Shown in pieces: positions 1 through 10,757 of a DNA stretch of 52,825 nucleotides. The first letter of the stretch is position 1; every line of letters begins with the position of its first letter. The stretch covers positions 460,047-512,871 of the forward strand of contig NMRA01000273.1 in assembly GCA_002633005.1 (NCBI GenBank), given 5' to 3'. The DNA comes from Phoronis australis. Lineage: Eukaryota; Phoronida; Phoronidae. A program made the position numbers and the translations under genes. The notes beneath the pieces were generated by a model that saw only the letters and a program-made list of their open reading frames with translations, searched no databases and had not been told where the DNA came from.

Positions 1-430
1 AAAATACTATACTAGTGAGCTAAAGAAGTAATGTGCACGTGATTATTTTGGTGAAGCCACGAAACTGCAAATCTACTAAGGCCTACTCGTCGGGGGCCGT
101 GAATTCAGGTTCCCGTTTGGCCACAGAACCGCCAGGGCAGAAGTTGTACATTGACAATCATTATTTGAATAATGTATAAGTAAATAAAGATTCCCCTAAC
201 ACCTGGCCGTGGGATGGAATATCGAGTTATTGTTTCACAAGAGATTCTGTCAGCAAACACTGAATTGCTTGCGCTCACACGGCCTCGGTGTCCGGTCAAA
301 TTAGTTTTATTGCACCTAAAGCCGGTAACGCATTAATTTATTCATTGCTGGCTTCTCAAATCATTTGCACTCACGAACACTCCAAAGGCATTACAAATTG
401 CATCTAATGGGACACACTTTCTTTCAGTTT

Positions 431-440
431 TATATATAAG
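431..440 (+). promoter_or_regulatory. TATA-like box before the P2X7-like remnant
   Basis: TATATATAAG lies 60 bases upstream of the ATG at 500 that opens the P2X7-like reading frame. Position and sequence suit a core promoter, but A/T runs are common here and no initiator or transcript evidence is available. Confidence 0.3.
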
Positions 441-499
441 TATTGGTTCGTTTGAGAATAATTCATTTTGAAACAGAACGCTTAGTAATAAACGTCAAC

Positions 500-722
500 A
501 TGGCAACTCGCAATCCCGACTTGGAGGAGTATTCATCTGACGAAGACTTCCCAGGTAGATCGTTAGTTTTCTCAGGATATCTGTTCGAACCAGCTAGAGT
601 ACACTGATCAAGAAGTATTAGAGAAGCGCCGTGAACGTGCACAAACAATGGAGCACATGCATAGTTCCGAAAACCGTCTCATGGTGTCAGTGCGCTAACT
701 GCACCATAATGGAAACAACTGA
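500..722 (+). pseudogene. P2X7-C-terminal-domain-like protein remnant, frameshifted
   Basis: An ATG at 500 opens a frame with an acidic N-terminus (LEEYSSDEDF) followed by GYLFEP, and stops at TGA 605-607. Shifting one base near 595-600 continues as YTDQEVLEKRRERAQ and reaches SSENR. A second one-base shift near 675 gives SWCQCANCTIMET. The order acidic start, LFEP-x-YTDxE, charged helix, NR, then WCxCxxCxxM is the layout I know from invertebrate proteins resembling the cytoplasmic C-terminal domain of the P2X7 receptor, whose Cys-rich motif may bind zinc. The expected closing ExxCC is missing: similarity fades near 720, where the opposite-strand THAP frame begins. With two frameshifts and a lost end it is most likely a decayed copy; sequencing errors could explain the shifts. 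No function is claimed. Confidence 0.55.
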
Positions 723-1037
723 TCCACGTTTCTTTGCTTCCTGCCTGCCGAACGCAAACACACTAGGCACAGTATCTGACTTGAGCCTCGGTTGCTTTTT
801 CTACCCTGGCATGAGCTGTTTGGCAAGCCGGAATTCATCAGTGAAATCACTGTCCACGAAATGTCGGCCACAGACACGGAGGTGTTTCACGGCCTCGTAC
901 TTGGTATGAACTCCGTACTTGTCCTTTTTCACTGCCGCGAGCCACCTCCGAAGCATTTCGGGCTCTCGAGGAAACAATGTACCCGCTTTCCTCGCCGCTT
1001 CATAGTTCGAACAGGCAGGAACGACACACCACACCAT
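687..1037 (-). pseudogene. THAP zinc-finger protein fragment with in-frame stop
   Basis: The ATG at 1037 opens MVWCVVPACSN. The THAP C2CH ligands are visible as Cys4, Cys9, Cys56 and His59 (VCGRHF), with the invariant Trp at 32 (RRWL) and a Phe-Pro at 22-23. A TAG at residue 80 (801-803) interrupts the frame. Beyond it the same frame continues to a TVPSVF motif at residues 90-95, which fits the AVPTIF box that closes THAP domains, and ends at TGA 687-689. THAP domains bind DNA and occur in host regulators and P-element-type transposases. The stop lies between the zinc ligands and the AVPTIF box, so the copy is broken, carries an assembly error, or uses an unusual splice (GG then GTAG). It converges on the P2X7-like remnant. 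No catalytic or coiled-coil region follows. Confidence 0.7.
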
Positions 1038-1039
1038 GG

Positions 1040-3280
1040 CGGAATTCACTCTGCATACGAACCACTGACGTCGCTGCGGACTTTCTCACCTTCCTCACAG
1101 GCTAACGCGACACCTCTCGGCAAGGTAAGGTCGACCGTGTACGAGCCGATGTGGCCCCAGACCGATTAAGACGGTAAAAAAGACTAATTAAATCGGGTGG
1201 CATTAGCCTTTAATGTGAATGCACTATTTTCAACTGTGGCTCAATCCAACCAAAGGACAGCTTAAAACAGAGGTTACCTAAAATGGCAGTTAGGTGGTCA
1301 GATGGCCATAGCTGTTAGGTCATTGACACCCTCCAAATAATATAATCAAAGTTATGCAGGCTATTCAGGGATAATAGGCAGGGTCCATTAAGACCAGATC
1401 TTAATAGCATGAAGCAGTCATTAGCAGGCCACAATTCACATTATGGACTATTGATGTCAGATGGTGAGTTCATAAGGTGTGGGAAATAGCTTTTTGGACA
1501 GGGGCCTGACCAGCACAAGCGCAGACAAAGAGGTCTTTTGCTGTACTAAATGTGCTAGGTTAATACCTTGGCCATTTGAATTGCCAATTTTCAATAATAG
1601 CCAAAACATGAGATGAAACACGCAAGGTTTCTAGATGGCAATTGAGCATTTTTAATAACAAGAACAGTAAGCACTTTTGTAATTGTCACACAAAAAATCC
1701 CTACATGTTAGATATACCATTCACACACCATTCAAAAAAGTTGCAATTTATGGTAATACAAGTCAGGTGTATGAGAAATTCAGTTTAAAACTTCATTCAT
1801 CGACCACATGGTTTCTAATTTCATAACTTTGCCATTTTACAATCAACGTTTTTTCCGTTTCAGAATAACTGAGTAGTAGGATTACCCAGCATTTTATAAA
1901 AAATCGTGATCAACATACCGTCAAAACTGACACTCTTGTGCACACGGATATTCAAATGAATCGCACAAAAATGCCTTATGTCTCACAAATGAACTAAATT
2001 GCATTTTGCCCCAGTCAACACACCCATCTTGAAACTGGGTCAAGTGAAAGTCACTTTCATGTTCTCAAAATACTGGAGAATTACATGTCCAAGGTTTGGA
2101 GTTGAAAGAAACAAAACCAGGGGTTGGCATTCAGCTGAATACAACAAGAACACTGGTGTCCAAAAGTTAATCTTTTGAAGATTCTGAAGGTATGTATTTA
2201 ATTGAATGCGGGGCATGCACTGCACCTCATACACATGGTGTGCACATGGACTCATTCCAACCCTTTGCACATAAAAACGATCAACTAAGTCTGTTACTCT
2301 TCACAACCAGATTGGGCAACACAAGCAATGCTTATGTATTAAAATTGACCAAATCATCTAGTCACGAATATTTTTCAGTTACCAAAGCCGCTAACCATGT
2401 TCTGATGCAAAAAACAACAGCTTTCTTGAAAGGCACATCTGCTCATCGAAAGCAAAGTTATTGCAATGTTATCCTTTGTTCCAATTTAAAGAGTTTATAA
2501 TGGACCTCCTGGGACTCCCTTAGCAGCCATGTTGATGTGGCATGAAACCAACCCGCTGTTACAAGCAACCATATAAGTATGGTCTACAGCAATAAGGAAT
2601 AGTGAGTTCTAGTGAGAAATCAACACTGACCTTAGCAAGGAGCAAGTCAAGGCCAATCTCATAACAGTAAGTGTCCACAACTAAAAGAAGGTGTGGTTTC
2701 ATCGCCCCTTTAACTTTCACCATTATACAGACCTTCCTTGACCAGTGAAACATTGCTCGCTGTAAGCTAATTGTCAACCTTCATGGAACTTCTATAATTT
2801 CATTTTTCATTGCTGCAGATAACATCCGAACCCATTTTTAGATGACAAATGTGGAAGTTGACAGGCATAATATGAATGTGGGAAATCAATATCATAAAAA
2901 AGTTTCTATTTTTAACATCTGAATACACCCAAGCACAAAAAACACTTGTTCAGGATGGGGGTGCTTGTCAGACAAGGGTGCCAGGTCACTGCCTGATTGC
3001 ATTTCAATAGGTACGTCTGATGCCCTACCAACATCTAAGTCACATTTACATGAGAGACGGTTGTCACTGTTACGCAGCAACTAACACAGAACAGCTGATA
3101 GGATGCGTAAACACGACTGACATGACGCAAGTTGACACTGCTACGTCCATTTGTGACACTAATTTGAGAGGTAGAACAAGTTGTACTCAATCAGTTGCTC
3201 CAATTTCAGCAACAAGTCAAAACACAAACTGGGGCAAGGCCGAGGGGATCATCTCTGTTATACACTTGGGTAATAACATA
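1040..3280. other. Non-coding stretch, probably inside intron 4 of the Ig receptor
   Basis: AT-rich sequence with only short, featureless reading frames on both strands. No splice-compatible exon, repeat array or RNA gene is recognisable. It would be intron 4 of the receptor if the next exon lies beyond the window edge. Confidence 0.4.
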
Positions 3281-3304
3281 CCGTAAACGTTCGGGTGAAC
3301 GCCC

Positions 3305-3456
3305 TGGGCGGTTAAACTGGCAAACCCAAAAAATCAGGGGTGGGTGGTTAACCAGACATGGGCGCTTAAACGTGAAATTTCAAGAAATCCAGGGTGGGCG
3401 GTTAACCGAACGTGGGCGCTTATTACGACAGGCAAGCGCCCTGGGCGGTTAATCTT
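3305..3456 (+). repeat. Left subterminal tandem repeats of the TIR element
   Basis: Six GGGCGGTTAA / GGGCGCTTAA-like motifs in the same orientation, alternating the GG and GC forms, are separated by about 6 and about 20 bases. This gives units near 50 bp. Such arrays often serve as transposase-binding sites; that role is inferred here. Confidence 0.7.
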
Positions 3457-4255
3457 ACCTCGTGATCTAAGTCCCCACACCACACACGCACTCGGAACGC
3501 GTAGCACTTTTCAAAGAGCGTTATCATCACGTCGCCACATAACGGGGAAAATGTCATAACAGCGGATGATCCCAACAAAGGTTCTCTTGCCCTCAAATTA
3601 CTTACAGAATTGCTGAGAAATAGCCCCGTGCCGTCCTGCGGTCTTGTTACTTTGCCCTGCGCAGCACAGACGACCAACCATGCAGCCTCTACTTGGATTG
3701 CAACTATTTCAACATGTGACATTGCTAAAGTGCGCGCGTGCAAGCTTCAGGTGTTGCAGAGGTCACAGCAGACATCAAATTTACGGTTAGTCTCATACTA
3801 GCTGCCCAGTTCTGATCAGAGAGCAGTTTTAAAATTAGTTGTAATAAAAGTTTGAAAAACTTAATTCAGATGTTTTTTGTGTTTGGGATGTCAACACTCC
3901 GTGACTCAATGACATTTTCAGCGTATGGTTCTGTGGCTTGCTGTTTTATCTCGACTGCCCGGCATTGCTCACTTGCCGTTGCGCCAAACATGCTCGGCAA
4001 AGAAGTAGGCCTAAGACAAGAATCGGGGTGAGCCACTCGTCAATCAACAATAAAATTTCGAGCCACGGAATAAATATGTGATAAAACGCCACAAAACAGC
4101 GATGCTTCAATTCATTCTTAAACGATCACCTTACCAAACTTCGTGATGGAAAAACATTTAATATTTTTCATGCAGGATGTCCAGATTATCCTATTTATAC
4201 CACTTGCAAAATCGCACTGCGGCACTGTTCGGTCAGGCTGTTAGCGCGCAATGTC

Positions 4256-4295
4256 TCAGTCAGCTGACAATCGTGTCAGTCGGCTGACAATCGTG
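4256..4295 (+). repeat. 20-bp direct repeat, two copies
   Basis: TCAGTCAGCTGACAATCGTG is followed directly by a copy with a single A-to-G change. It lies inside the 2.4-kb transposon. Confidence 0.7.
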
Positions 4296-5535
4296 ATTTA
4301 TAAATGCCGTCAAGTAATATAACGGCCCCTTTCAATATATGCACCTCGTTTTTTATGGCAAAAGATAGCGGCGGGATTCAGCACGCACGTAGGGCCTACG
4401 TGTGAGTCACCTGTCAATCACATGTTGGTGTCAAGGTAACATGCACTCCAAAGTGTGGGAACTTGCGCATGTGCACTACTACAAAGTCGCCAAAGAGAAT
4501 AGCGACAGTCCTACGTATCAAAAACGGGCGCGACTATGTACTTTTAAGCTGTTGCTACAAAAGACCCAATTCTTTACGATGTTCCACCATTGCCAATGTT
4601 CCCCAAAACTGCGATGTCAAGTCAATTCCGATATTTCCCGGCTCGATGTTCCCTAAGCCCATGCCCGTAGCTAGCTATGTGCATCTCCTACCCACTATCG
4701 CCAATTTTCAGTCAGTCTACGTCGTAGATATTTCAGACTCGAATGGTAAGAATTTTTGTTCAGGCTGAAACTGGCCAAACAAAATTATTCTGGATGGCTA
4801 AAAAGGGGATGTGGAAATGATAATTCACACAGTCACGCTTACGTGGGGGCTGACGTAAGTAATAGTAAACAGCCAGCGACATTAGTTAAATCTGCTAACG
4901 CCAGTTTGACTGAGATGCAATACGCGAAAAACAAAATTTGACTAGCAGTTTTTCATTACCTCAAGATCATACACAAACATACATTATTGTCAACCTTTGA
5001 ATTCAGAAATCGATAGGCAGCAATGAAATCGGTAACCCAGTAAGGCACTTGTACTGTCCATTCGGTCGCCACACATCCTCTATAACCCGGCAGTTACATT
5101 CATCAAAATATTGAGAATTTGACATTTTTCCGTGAGTTGTGAGATTTGTTCAAAATACGAGAGTTTCCCACCTTAATAGAATTTGGAGGGTTGGCAAAAC
5201 CATTGTCACATTTCTCTGGCCTGATTTTTTCGAATATCTGTTTTATCTTGTGCACTACAGATGGAAACTCAGCGCGGCAGACAAAGTCGCTGAAAGCGGA
5301 GGTTTTGACGCAAACATGGGAAGAAAATAAAGTGACAAAAATGTTCAAGTATTACATTTTGAAGTGAGTCCATGACCCAAAACAATAACTCGTTACTTGA
5401 ATTGTAATTCACATTGCTAAACCACCGTCTCGGAAGCCCGGCGTCGTTGCGCTCTTTGTGATCATCGATCTTTTTGTAAAAGTCGGGAAATCGCATGTTT
5501 CCTTAGCACTGGGCACTAAATCTTCATTCTTTAAA

Positions 5536-5685
5536 AGTCGGGGATGGGTGCTTAACCGAGAGGTGAGCGCTTAACTGGAAATCTTCAAAAATCGCAGGGG
5601 GGGCGCTTAACCGGGCAGTGGGCGGTTAAATCGAAAATCCACCTAAAGTAGGGGGTGGGCGGTTAACTGAGCGTGGGCGTTAACC
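5536..5685 (+). repeat. Right subterminal tandem repeats of the TIR element
   Basis: Six GGGCGSTTAA-type motifs lie in the same plus-strand orientation as those at the left end. They are organised in about 52-bp units with spacers such as GGAAATCTTCAAAAATCGCA. The last motif merges into the inverted terminus. Confidence 0.7.
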
Positions 5686-5702
5686 CGAACGTTTACGGTA
5701 TA

Positions 5703-7090
5703 TACGGGCGATTTGCTGCCATTCCACATGGTTTGGATGTCAGCCATTGTTTATGGAAGTAGTCCTCGTGTAAGTGACTCTGCTGATACAGTTTGCGATC
5801 AAATGTCGTGTAAATGCGACTTAAGTGGAGCAAGTAACACTGTGACAGCTGTCACCCCCCTGTAAAACAGCTCTAGACCTTCAAGAACCCCCATTGTTCA
5901 ATTACGTAGGAAATCTTTATCTGCCATTATCAGGCCTTTTTCATTTTCTATGCTTTTAGCAGTTTAGAAATTTGGTGAGATGATCGATTTGCATGAATTT
6001 TTGTAAACTTATTTTATGGTCTATGGCCAAGGGAACTGTGCATCAGTTTTCATTTAATTCAAACAATGGAGAAATTGACCATGAAAAGAGCAGACTTCAG
6101 TCGTCACTTATAAGACTTTGATGGCCGATATCTTTGTTGGTTGAGGGTAAATAAAGATCTGATACATAGTTCCTAGCATACAGCTGGTAACAATGTATTG
6201 ATCAAACACAAATTCGCCAGTAGTTAAGTTTTATGTAAATTCATGTCCTATGTAAAAGGTGTGTTTTAACAAAAACGAACTCATGTGATAATAAACAATT
6301 TTGCAGCATTTTAAGGTATAAGTCCAGATTTTTCTGTCATCGTGTATTCAGAAAATAAAGTAGTTTTCTTGACTAAAAGTTGATGGTTAATAAATTATGA
6401 AGGAATGTATAAGCACTTCACAAAGGTTGACCAAAACCTTATATGTGTATTGGGTGCATTTAATTCTTTCTCAAACAGATGACAAACCAAGGCAAAGGCA
6501 TTGTGGGATACTGCCAATAGTCAATACAGGGCCAATCATCTAAAAATAACTTCATCAAAACAAGACCTTTGTTATCTACACATATATTTGTGCAGTTGGC
6601 CTCAGGACAGGATTACTCTCCATAGGGCATAACATATAATAGAACAGCATGAACCATTCCCAAGTGTTATGGAGTACTGCAACACACTTTCAAAACAGGT
6701 CAATTCACTCTTTACTGTCATTCAACTAAGTATTAGGTCACTGGGCCACAAAACTACAGCATCTTCGATCAAGCTGTATCGGTGAAACATATATCAAAAG
6801 ATTTTCTTTTAAAATATTCTAAAATCTAACTGTACACCAACACAGAATTTACAGAGTTCATAAAAGTTATCAGTTATATATCAGCCAACAGCTAAAAGTC
6901 GTTACCTTTTAAAAGTATTTTGAATTTGCTTTCTGCAGGGACTATGAAACACAGTGTGATAATCCCAGCTTTCAAATGCTTGTCAGTGGCACGATATGAC
7001 AAACAAATCAGATCTGTTCTAAAAAATTCAACAAAATAAAAAAAATGAAAACGCTCGGAGGAACGACAGTTGGTAAAATTGACTGAACAG
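5703..7090. other. Non-coding stretch
   Basis: AT-rich, with no long reading frame, repeat array or RNA gene recognised on either strand. I looked on the minus strand for the second half of the receptor's Ig3 domain and saw no convincing exon. Confidence 0.4.
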
Positions 7091-7100
7091 ACGACAATGG

Positions 7101-7167
7101 AGATGATGATAACAGTGATGATGACGATGACAGTGGCAATGATGAACATGATGATAATAATCATGAC
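7101..7167 (+). repeat. Imperfect GAT/GAC trinucleotide microsatellite
   Basis: Runs of GATGATGAT, GATGACGAT and GATAAT make an impure (GAN)n tract. It accounts for the Ile/Val/His-rich minus-strand frames here, which are not genes. Confidence 0.75.
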
Positions 7168-7179
7168 AAATGAAGATGT

Positions 7180-7650
7180 CAGAAATAAGTAAGAAATAAG
7201 CTATAGTCTTGTTCAATAGAAGGTAAACCAACAAAAATTGCAGCAAAATCAGTCAACAAAGGAACAGCGTCATCAAGAAATCTCCAATAATTTGAAAAGT
7301 GTACGTCGTAGCGAAAAACGGAAAACATCTTCTGAAAGCCCGTTAATAACTCTACCTTACGATATAGTTTCACAAAATTCCACGAACATTTCGAAAAATT
7401 AAAAATTTTGCACTTTTTGAAATTCAAAGTCAAATAATTCAAAAACGGTAAGTCTGAGAAAAAATTGTTATCGATTTGTGGCACATCTTCAGCACACTTC
7501 ATACCCATTTTCAGTCGTGCAGGTAAAAAATTATGGCCTCTGAGCATTTGAATCCGACATCCAAAGCAAAATGGCCGCCAAGTCCTCCATCTTGGACCCG
7601 ATCATGACGAAAAACAATAGGCTTCCAGCTCTTTTAGAACTACAAGTTGT
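7180..7650. repeat. Dispersed repeat family C, copy 1
   Basis: The segment shares diverged blocks, in the same order, with 10840-11560: an AGCAAAATCAGTCAACAAAGG-like block, a block with GTCGTAGCGAAAAAC, an AAAATGGCCGCCA...CATCTTG block, and AAAAACAATAGGCTTC. Probably an old interspersed repeat of unknown class. Confidence 0.45.
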
Positions 7651-7866
7651 GTATCAATTTCATAAGGATCAGACAAAAATTGTGACCTGTATCATACGAA
7701 CAAACAAAAAACTTAGTGTCAAAGCAACATACTTGGCGAAATTTCATTTCACAAAGTAATAATCCTTTAATGGAATGGAGATTTATTTGCTCAGTTTCAG
7801 AAACATTACCATTTCTATGTGAGTGCACAGGTAAAAAAGTAAATGATGGTATGAAGGTCACAATAC

Positions 7867-8132
7867 CTTTTATCCATGACACACTGGCACTGGGTACTCC
7901 AAGAATGTGGCACTCCAGCAGGGACGAGCCACCTGCGACGATAGTTTGATTCTGAGGACCAGCAAAAATCTGACGAGGTAGAGAGGTCTCGGCTGTCAAG
8001 GTCAGACTGGCCAGCCGACTGAACTTGAGTGGACTGCCACCAGCGGAGTTGCTGGCTACACATCTGTAATTGCCGATGTCGGCACGGCGAACATCGACTA
8101 TTTCTAGTACACCTGAGGCATATGACTTGTAC
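7867..8132 (-). CDS. Receptor exon 4: Ig2 second half and Ig3 first half
   Basis: 266 bp, phase 2 in and phase 1 out. The acceptor is a TTATTCCAG|G context and the donor is AAAAG|GTATTG. It completes Arg183 and encodes residues 184-271. The Ig2 half contains SGVLEIVDV, then DIGNYRC with Cys207 pairing with Cys159 of exon 3, and VASNSAG. A linker (LASLTLTAETSLPRQ) leads into Ig3, which starts IFAGPQNQT with an N-glycosylation sequon at Asn244, Cys257 (LLEC) and the core Trp269 (VSWIK). Splitting Ig domains in the middle is normal for this receptor family. The downstream exon, needed for the second Ig3 cysteine, was not found. The exon is clearly coding on composition and motif grounds. Confidence 0.92.
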
Positions 8133-8569
8133 CTGGAATAACATACAATCCGTATGGTAGTTTATAAACAGCCACAAATTGACCACATGGAACTGCATGT
8201 GGCCTCACACAGAATGAAGACTCAGTTGCTAGCATCTCACATAGAACTCTTTACAGAGTGAGAGAAGGACAGCAACATACACTTGATTCAATCTATCATT
8301 CTGCCAAATATCCACCCATTACCCACCACAGCTCCAGACATACTTGTTTTCTAAAAATGGCGTTTTTGAGTTAAGATATTTTTTTATCGCTCACAACGTT
8401 TGCTTTGTTGTGAATTGAAATACTTATCTCCCATGCCACATGCGATATGAAGTCATTCTTTGGCGAGGATTTATTGAGCTATTTTAAAAGTCCAAATATA
8501 GTTTTCGATATTTTAGTGGCAGCAGTGTTCAAAAATATATTTCTAAGGTTAGCTATTCATGTAGTGGAC

Positions 8570-8653
8570 ATCCTTCTTATGTATGTGACAATTCTTCTTA
8601 TGTATGTGACAATTCTTCTTATGTATGTGACAATTCTTCTTATGTATGTGACA
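8570..8653 (+). repeat. 21-bp minisatellite, four copies
   Basis: Four tandem copies of ATTCTTCTTATGTATGTGACA, the first with one change, give exactly 84 bp. The unit is a multiple of three, so a spurious plus-strand frame reads a seven-residue repeat. It sits in an intron of the minus-strand gene. Confidence 0.95.
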
Positions 8654-8863
8654 ATTCTGCCATGTCACTCAACATAAATTCTGTGCACTGTTTAAACTCA
8701 AACCTGTGTACTCTACTCACACCCACACCTGTTATCACTAGCAATTCATTATTGTAAATGTAATAACTTAGGTGGAAAAGCCCTCAATCAATTTTAATAC
8801 TTATTGCTTAACTGATCTAAAATTTTACCTACATTCAGACCACAGACTGGTAAGTCAGAATCA

Positions 8864-8942
8864 GATGCAATGCGATGCAATGCGATGCAATGCGAAGCAA
8901 TGCGATGCAATGCGATGCGATGCGATACGATGCGATGCAATA
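8864..8942 (+). repeat. (GATGCAATGC)n-type microsatellite
   Basis: Alternating GATGCAATGC units (10 bp) degrade into GATGC pentamers toward the right, about 79 bp in all. Open frames on both strands here are by-products of the repeat. Confidence 0.95.
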
Positions 8943-9018
8943 CAAACTGAAGCAAAGCTTTCTTTTTGCTAATCTTAGCCCTAATAAACATGTTGATCGC
9001 ATGACTACTCCAACTAAC

Positions 9019-9163
9019 CTGCCAGAGTTGTGTACGAGAATACCATCATGTTCCCAAGTGTAGATGGCGCGAGGAAGTGAGACGATGGAACACTTAAAGA
9101 AGGCATTCGAAGAGACAGGGACCCGTATGTTCTTCGGCTGATGCGTGAACTGTTTAGCAATAT
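9019..9163 (-). CDS. Receptor exon 3: Ig2 first half
   Basis: 145 bp, phase 1 in and phase 2 out. The acceptor is a TTTTATTTCAG|AT context and the donor is GGCAG|GTTAGT. Joined to the last base of exon 2 it makes Tyr135, then residues 136-182 and the first two bases of Arg183. It carries the first half of Ig2: FTHQPKNIRVPVSSNAFFKC with Cys159, then Trp171 in IYTWEHDG. The join with exon 4 gives an uninterrupted Ig fold (HNSGR then YKSYASGVLEI). The short exon and its phases match the way DCC-family genes split Ig domains. Confidence 0.9.
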
Positions 9164-10272
9164 CTGAAATAAAACAGCGGCAAGTAATAATAGCTTGTTT
9201 AAACGAGTTTTTAAAATCAATGCAGGCACACAATTGTACATTTTTCCCAGTCACAGCTGCAACCTAAAGACTGTCATCACATTCTGGTCAAAACCAGTCT
9301 GGATTTGTTGTAATGGTGAAAAGAATTGGCAGAAATTCAATCAATCAATAAATAACTAGTTAATATTCTTGGCTTAAAATTTGCTGATTTTCAAGGAAAA
9401 GATTTCTTGAAAATTACAGAAGGCAGCAAACCTTCCGTTGTAAACCAAAACAGCAGCAAGTATCGACACACAGGACAGTAATGTATATCTATATGGATGA
9501 TGTCATATTTAGTTGCACTTCCCTCTGACTTAAAGTTTGAACGTGAAATCGCGAAATAAGCTAATTGTGCCCATCAAACTGGCCACGAAAACATACGTTT
9601 CAAGATTTATTTAAATTCAAAAAACAACCTACGATTGAATTGAAGCAGTCACATGTCGAAAGAGCTGTCCAGTTGCTTTTTCTGAACATACTTTAATAGA
9701 AATTAAGTTCTGTTGTCCGTTAATCACGAAATGAAAGAGACCCATTCGCCTCCTGGCTATCATGACTTATAACAGAATGTACTTTCCTCAACAAGCCATT
9801 GTGATATTCAATTCTTGACGATAATCAGAATACTGTGGCTGTGACAATTTTGACTATAAAACATTATCGGTGATAAGTACACCAGTATTAGTACATGTTT
9901 AAACGAACATTAATGAAAAATTTACACGATCCAAAATTTAAATAACATTAAGTGACACGGAAGTGGAGCAGGACACAGGCTTTAAAACAAATTGATGGAA
10001 ACTAAGCGTAAGAATTAGCGAGTATATTATCATTGGATTGCCATAAAACAACTATTACTGGAATGTAGCAAAAGTATTAATGGCATTACAGTGCTTACGA
10101 AATCGTTTGAAGATGACCTGTTGGGGATTGCAGGACACCAAGGGAATAGTGAGAGAAGAACGCTCTTAACTGACATGCTTCTCACTACAGCTGAACTTAA
10201 AAGAGACCGCCACAGTTTATGAAGAACTTAGAACGGAAAGTCATAACGAGACATGGATGACACACTCCACAC

Positions 10273-10757
10273 CAGGCCTTTATCCAGGATTTCGAAAATA
10301 GGGTGTCCAGAATGGGGTTCCCAATATTCCAGGGCGTCCATAATTCCGACGCGTAACCTCCCACCCCCAGCAGTCCCCCAAACACAGATTTTTTTTTAAA
10401 AATGCACAGACCAAGGTTTTTACATCTAAGTTCACAAAACAGCCTTCTGTAGTGAGCATTTTTAATAAAAATTGGTGTAGACCAAGACTTTTACAATGCT
10501 ATCAACCAAGTATGAGCATAGCAACATTGTTTATAATTTGTATATACATTGTATATTTCTTCCTGCTTTGAAAAAAAAGCCCCCACTGTGAGCCTTCAGA
10601 GTCTTTCTAGTAATCATTACAATGTGTGTGTCCGAACTTGAAAGGTTCCTATTGACAGTGGGCCTCCAAATAATACACTGGGCGTCCTTGCCAGGGCATC
10701 CATATTAGTACTAGGGCTCCATTTGGACGCCCAGGACGTACGCTGCATAAAGGCCTG
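10273..10757. mobile_element. hAT-like MITE, 485 bp, with 8-bp target duplication
   Basis: The ends are CAGGCCTTTATCCAG and the reverse complement of CAGGCCTTTATGCAG (one mismatch). They are flanked by perfect copies of CTCCACAC at 10265-10272 and 10758-10765. An 8-bp duplication with a CAGG-starting terminus is the hAT superfamily pattern. GGGYGTCC-like motifs recur just inside both ends in inverted orientation. There is no coding capacity, so any movement would depend on a transposase supplied elsewhere. The intact duplication suggests a fairly young insertion into receptor intron 2. Confidence 0.82.

Larger units (their letters stand above)
3281..5698. mobile_element. 2,418-bp TIR transposon, non-autonomous, TA flanks
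   Basis: The left end reads CCGTAAACGTTCGGGT and the right end is its reverse complement; the inverted match runs about 24 bases with one mismatch and goes on to AACGCCC. A TA dinucleotide abuts each end (3279-3280 and 5699-5700), either a target duplication or part of the TIR. Inside each end are six copies of a GGGCGSTTAA-type 12-mer, arranged as tandem units of about 50 bp. These copies point the same way on the plus strand at both ends, so only the outermost bases are inverted. The interior holds no recognisable transposase, only short frames. The superfamily is unresolved. A second copy at 30020-31180 in opposite orientation supports the boundaries. Confidence 0.75.
8133..9018 (-). other. 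Intron 3 of the receptor gene
   Basis: 886 bp, from donor GTTAGT (at 9018) to acceptor TTATTCCAG (ending at 8133). It splits Ig2 between Arg183 and Tyr184. It contains two tandem-repeat tracts (8570-8653 and 8864-8942), so its length probably varies between individuals. Confidence 0.88.

Noticed and set aside
687-5698. THAP fragment as the transposase of the nearby TIR element (P-superfamily)
   Set aside because: P-type elements make about 8-bp target duplications, whereas this element is flanked by TA only; the THAP frame lies outside the element and lacks a catalytic region.
6892-7246. Ile/Val/His-rich minus-strand frames resembling membrane peptides
   Set aside because: They translate the (GAN)n microsatellite at 7101-7167.
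8447-8677. Plus-strand frame with a perfect seven-residue repeat (MYVTILL)
   Set aside because: Product of the 21-bp minisatellite in intron 3 of the opposite-strand gene; no other coding signal.
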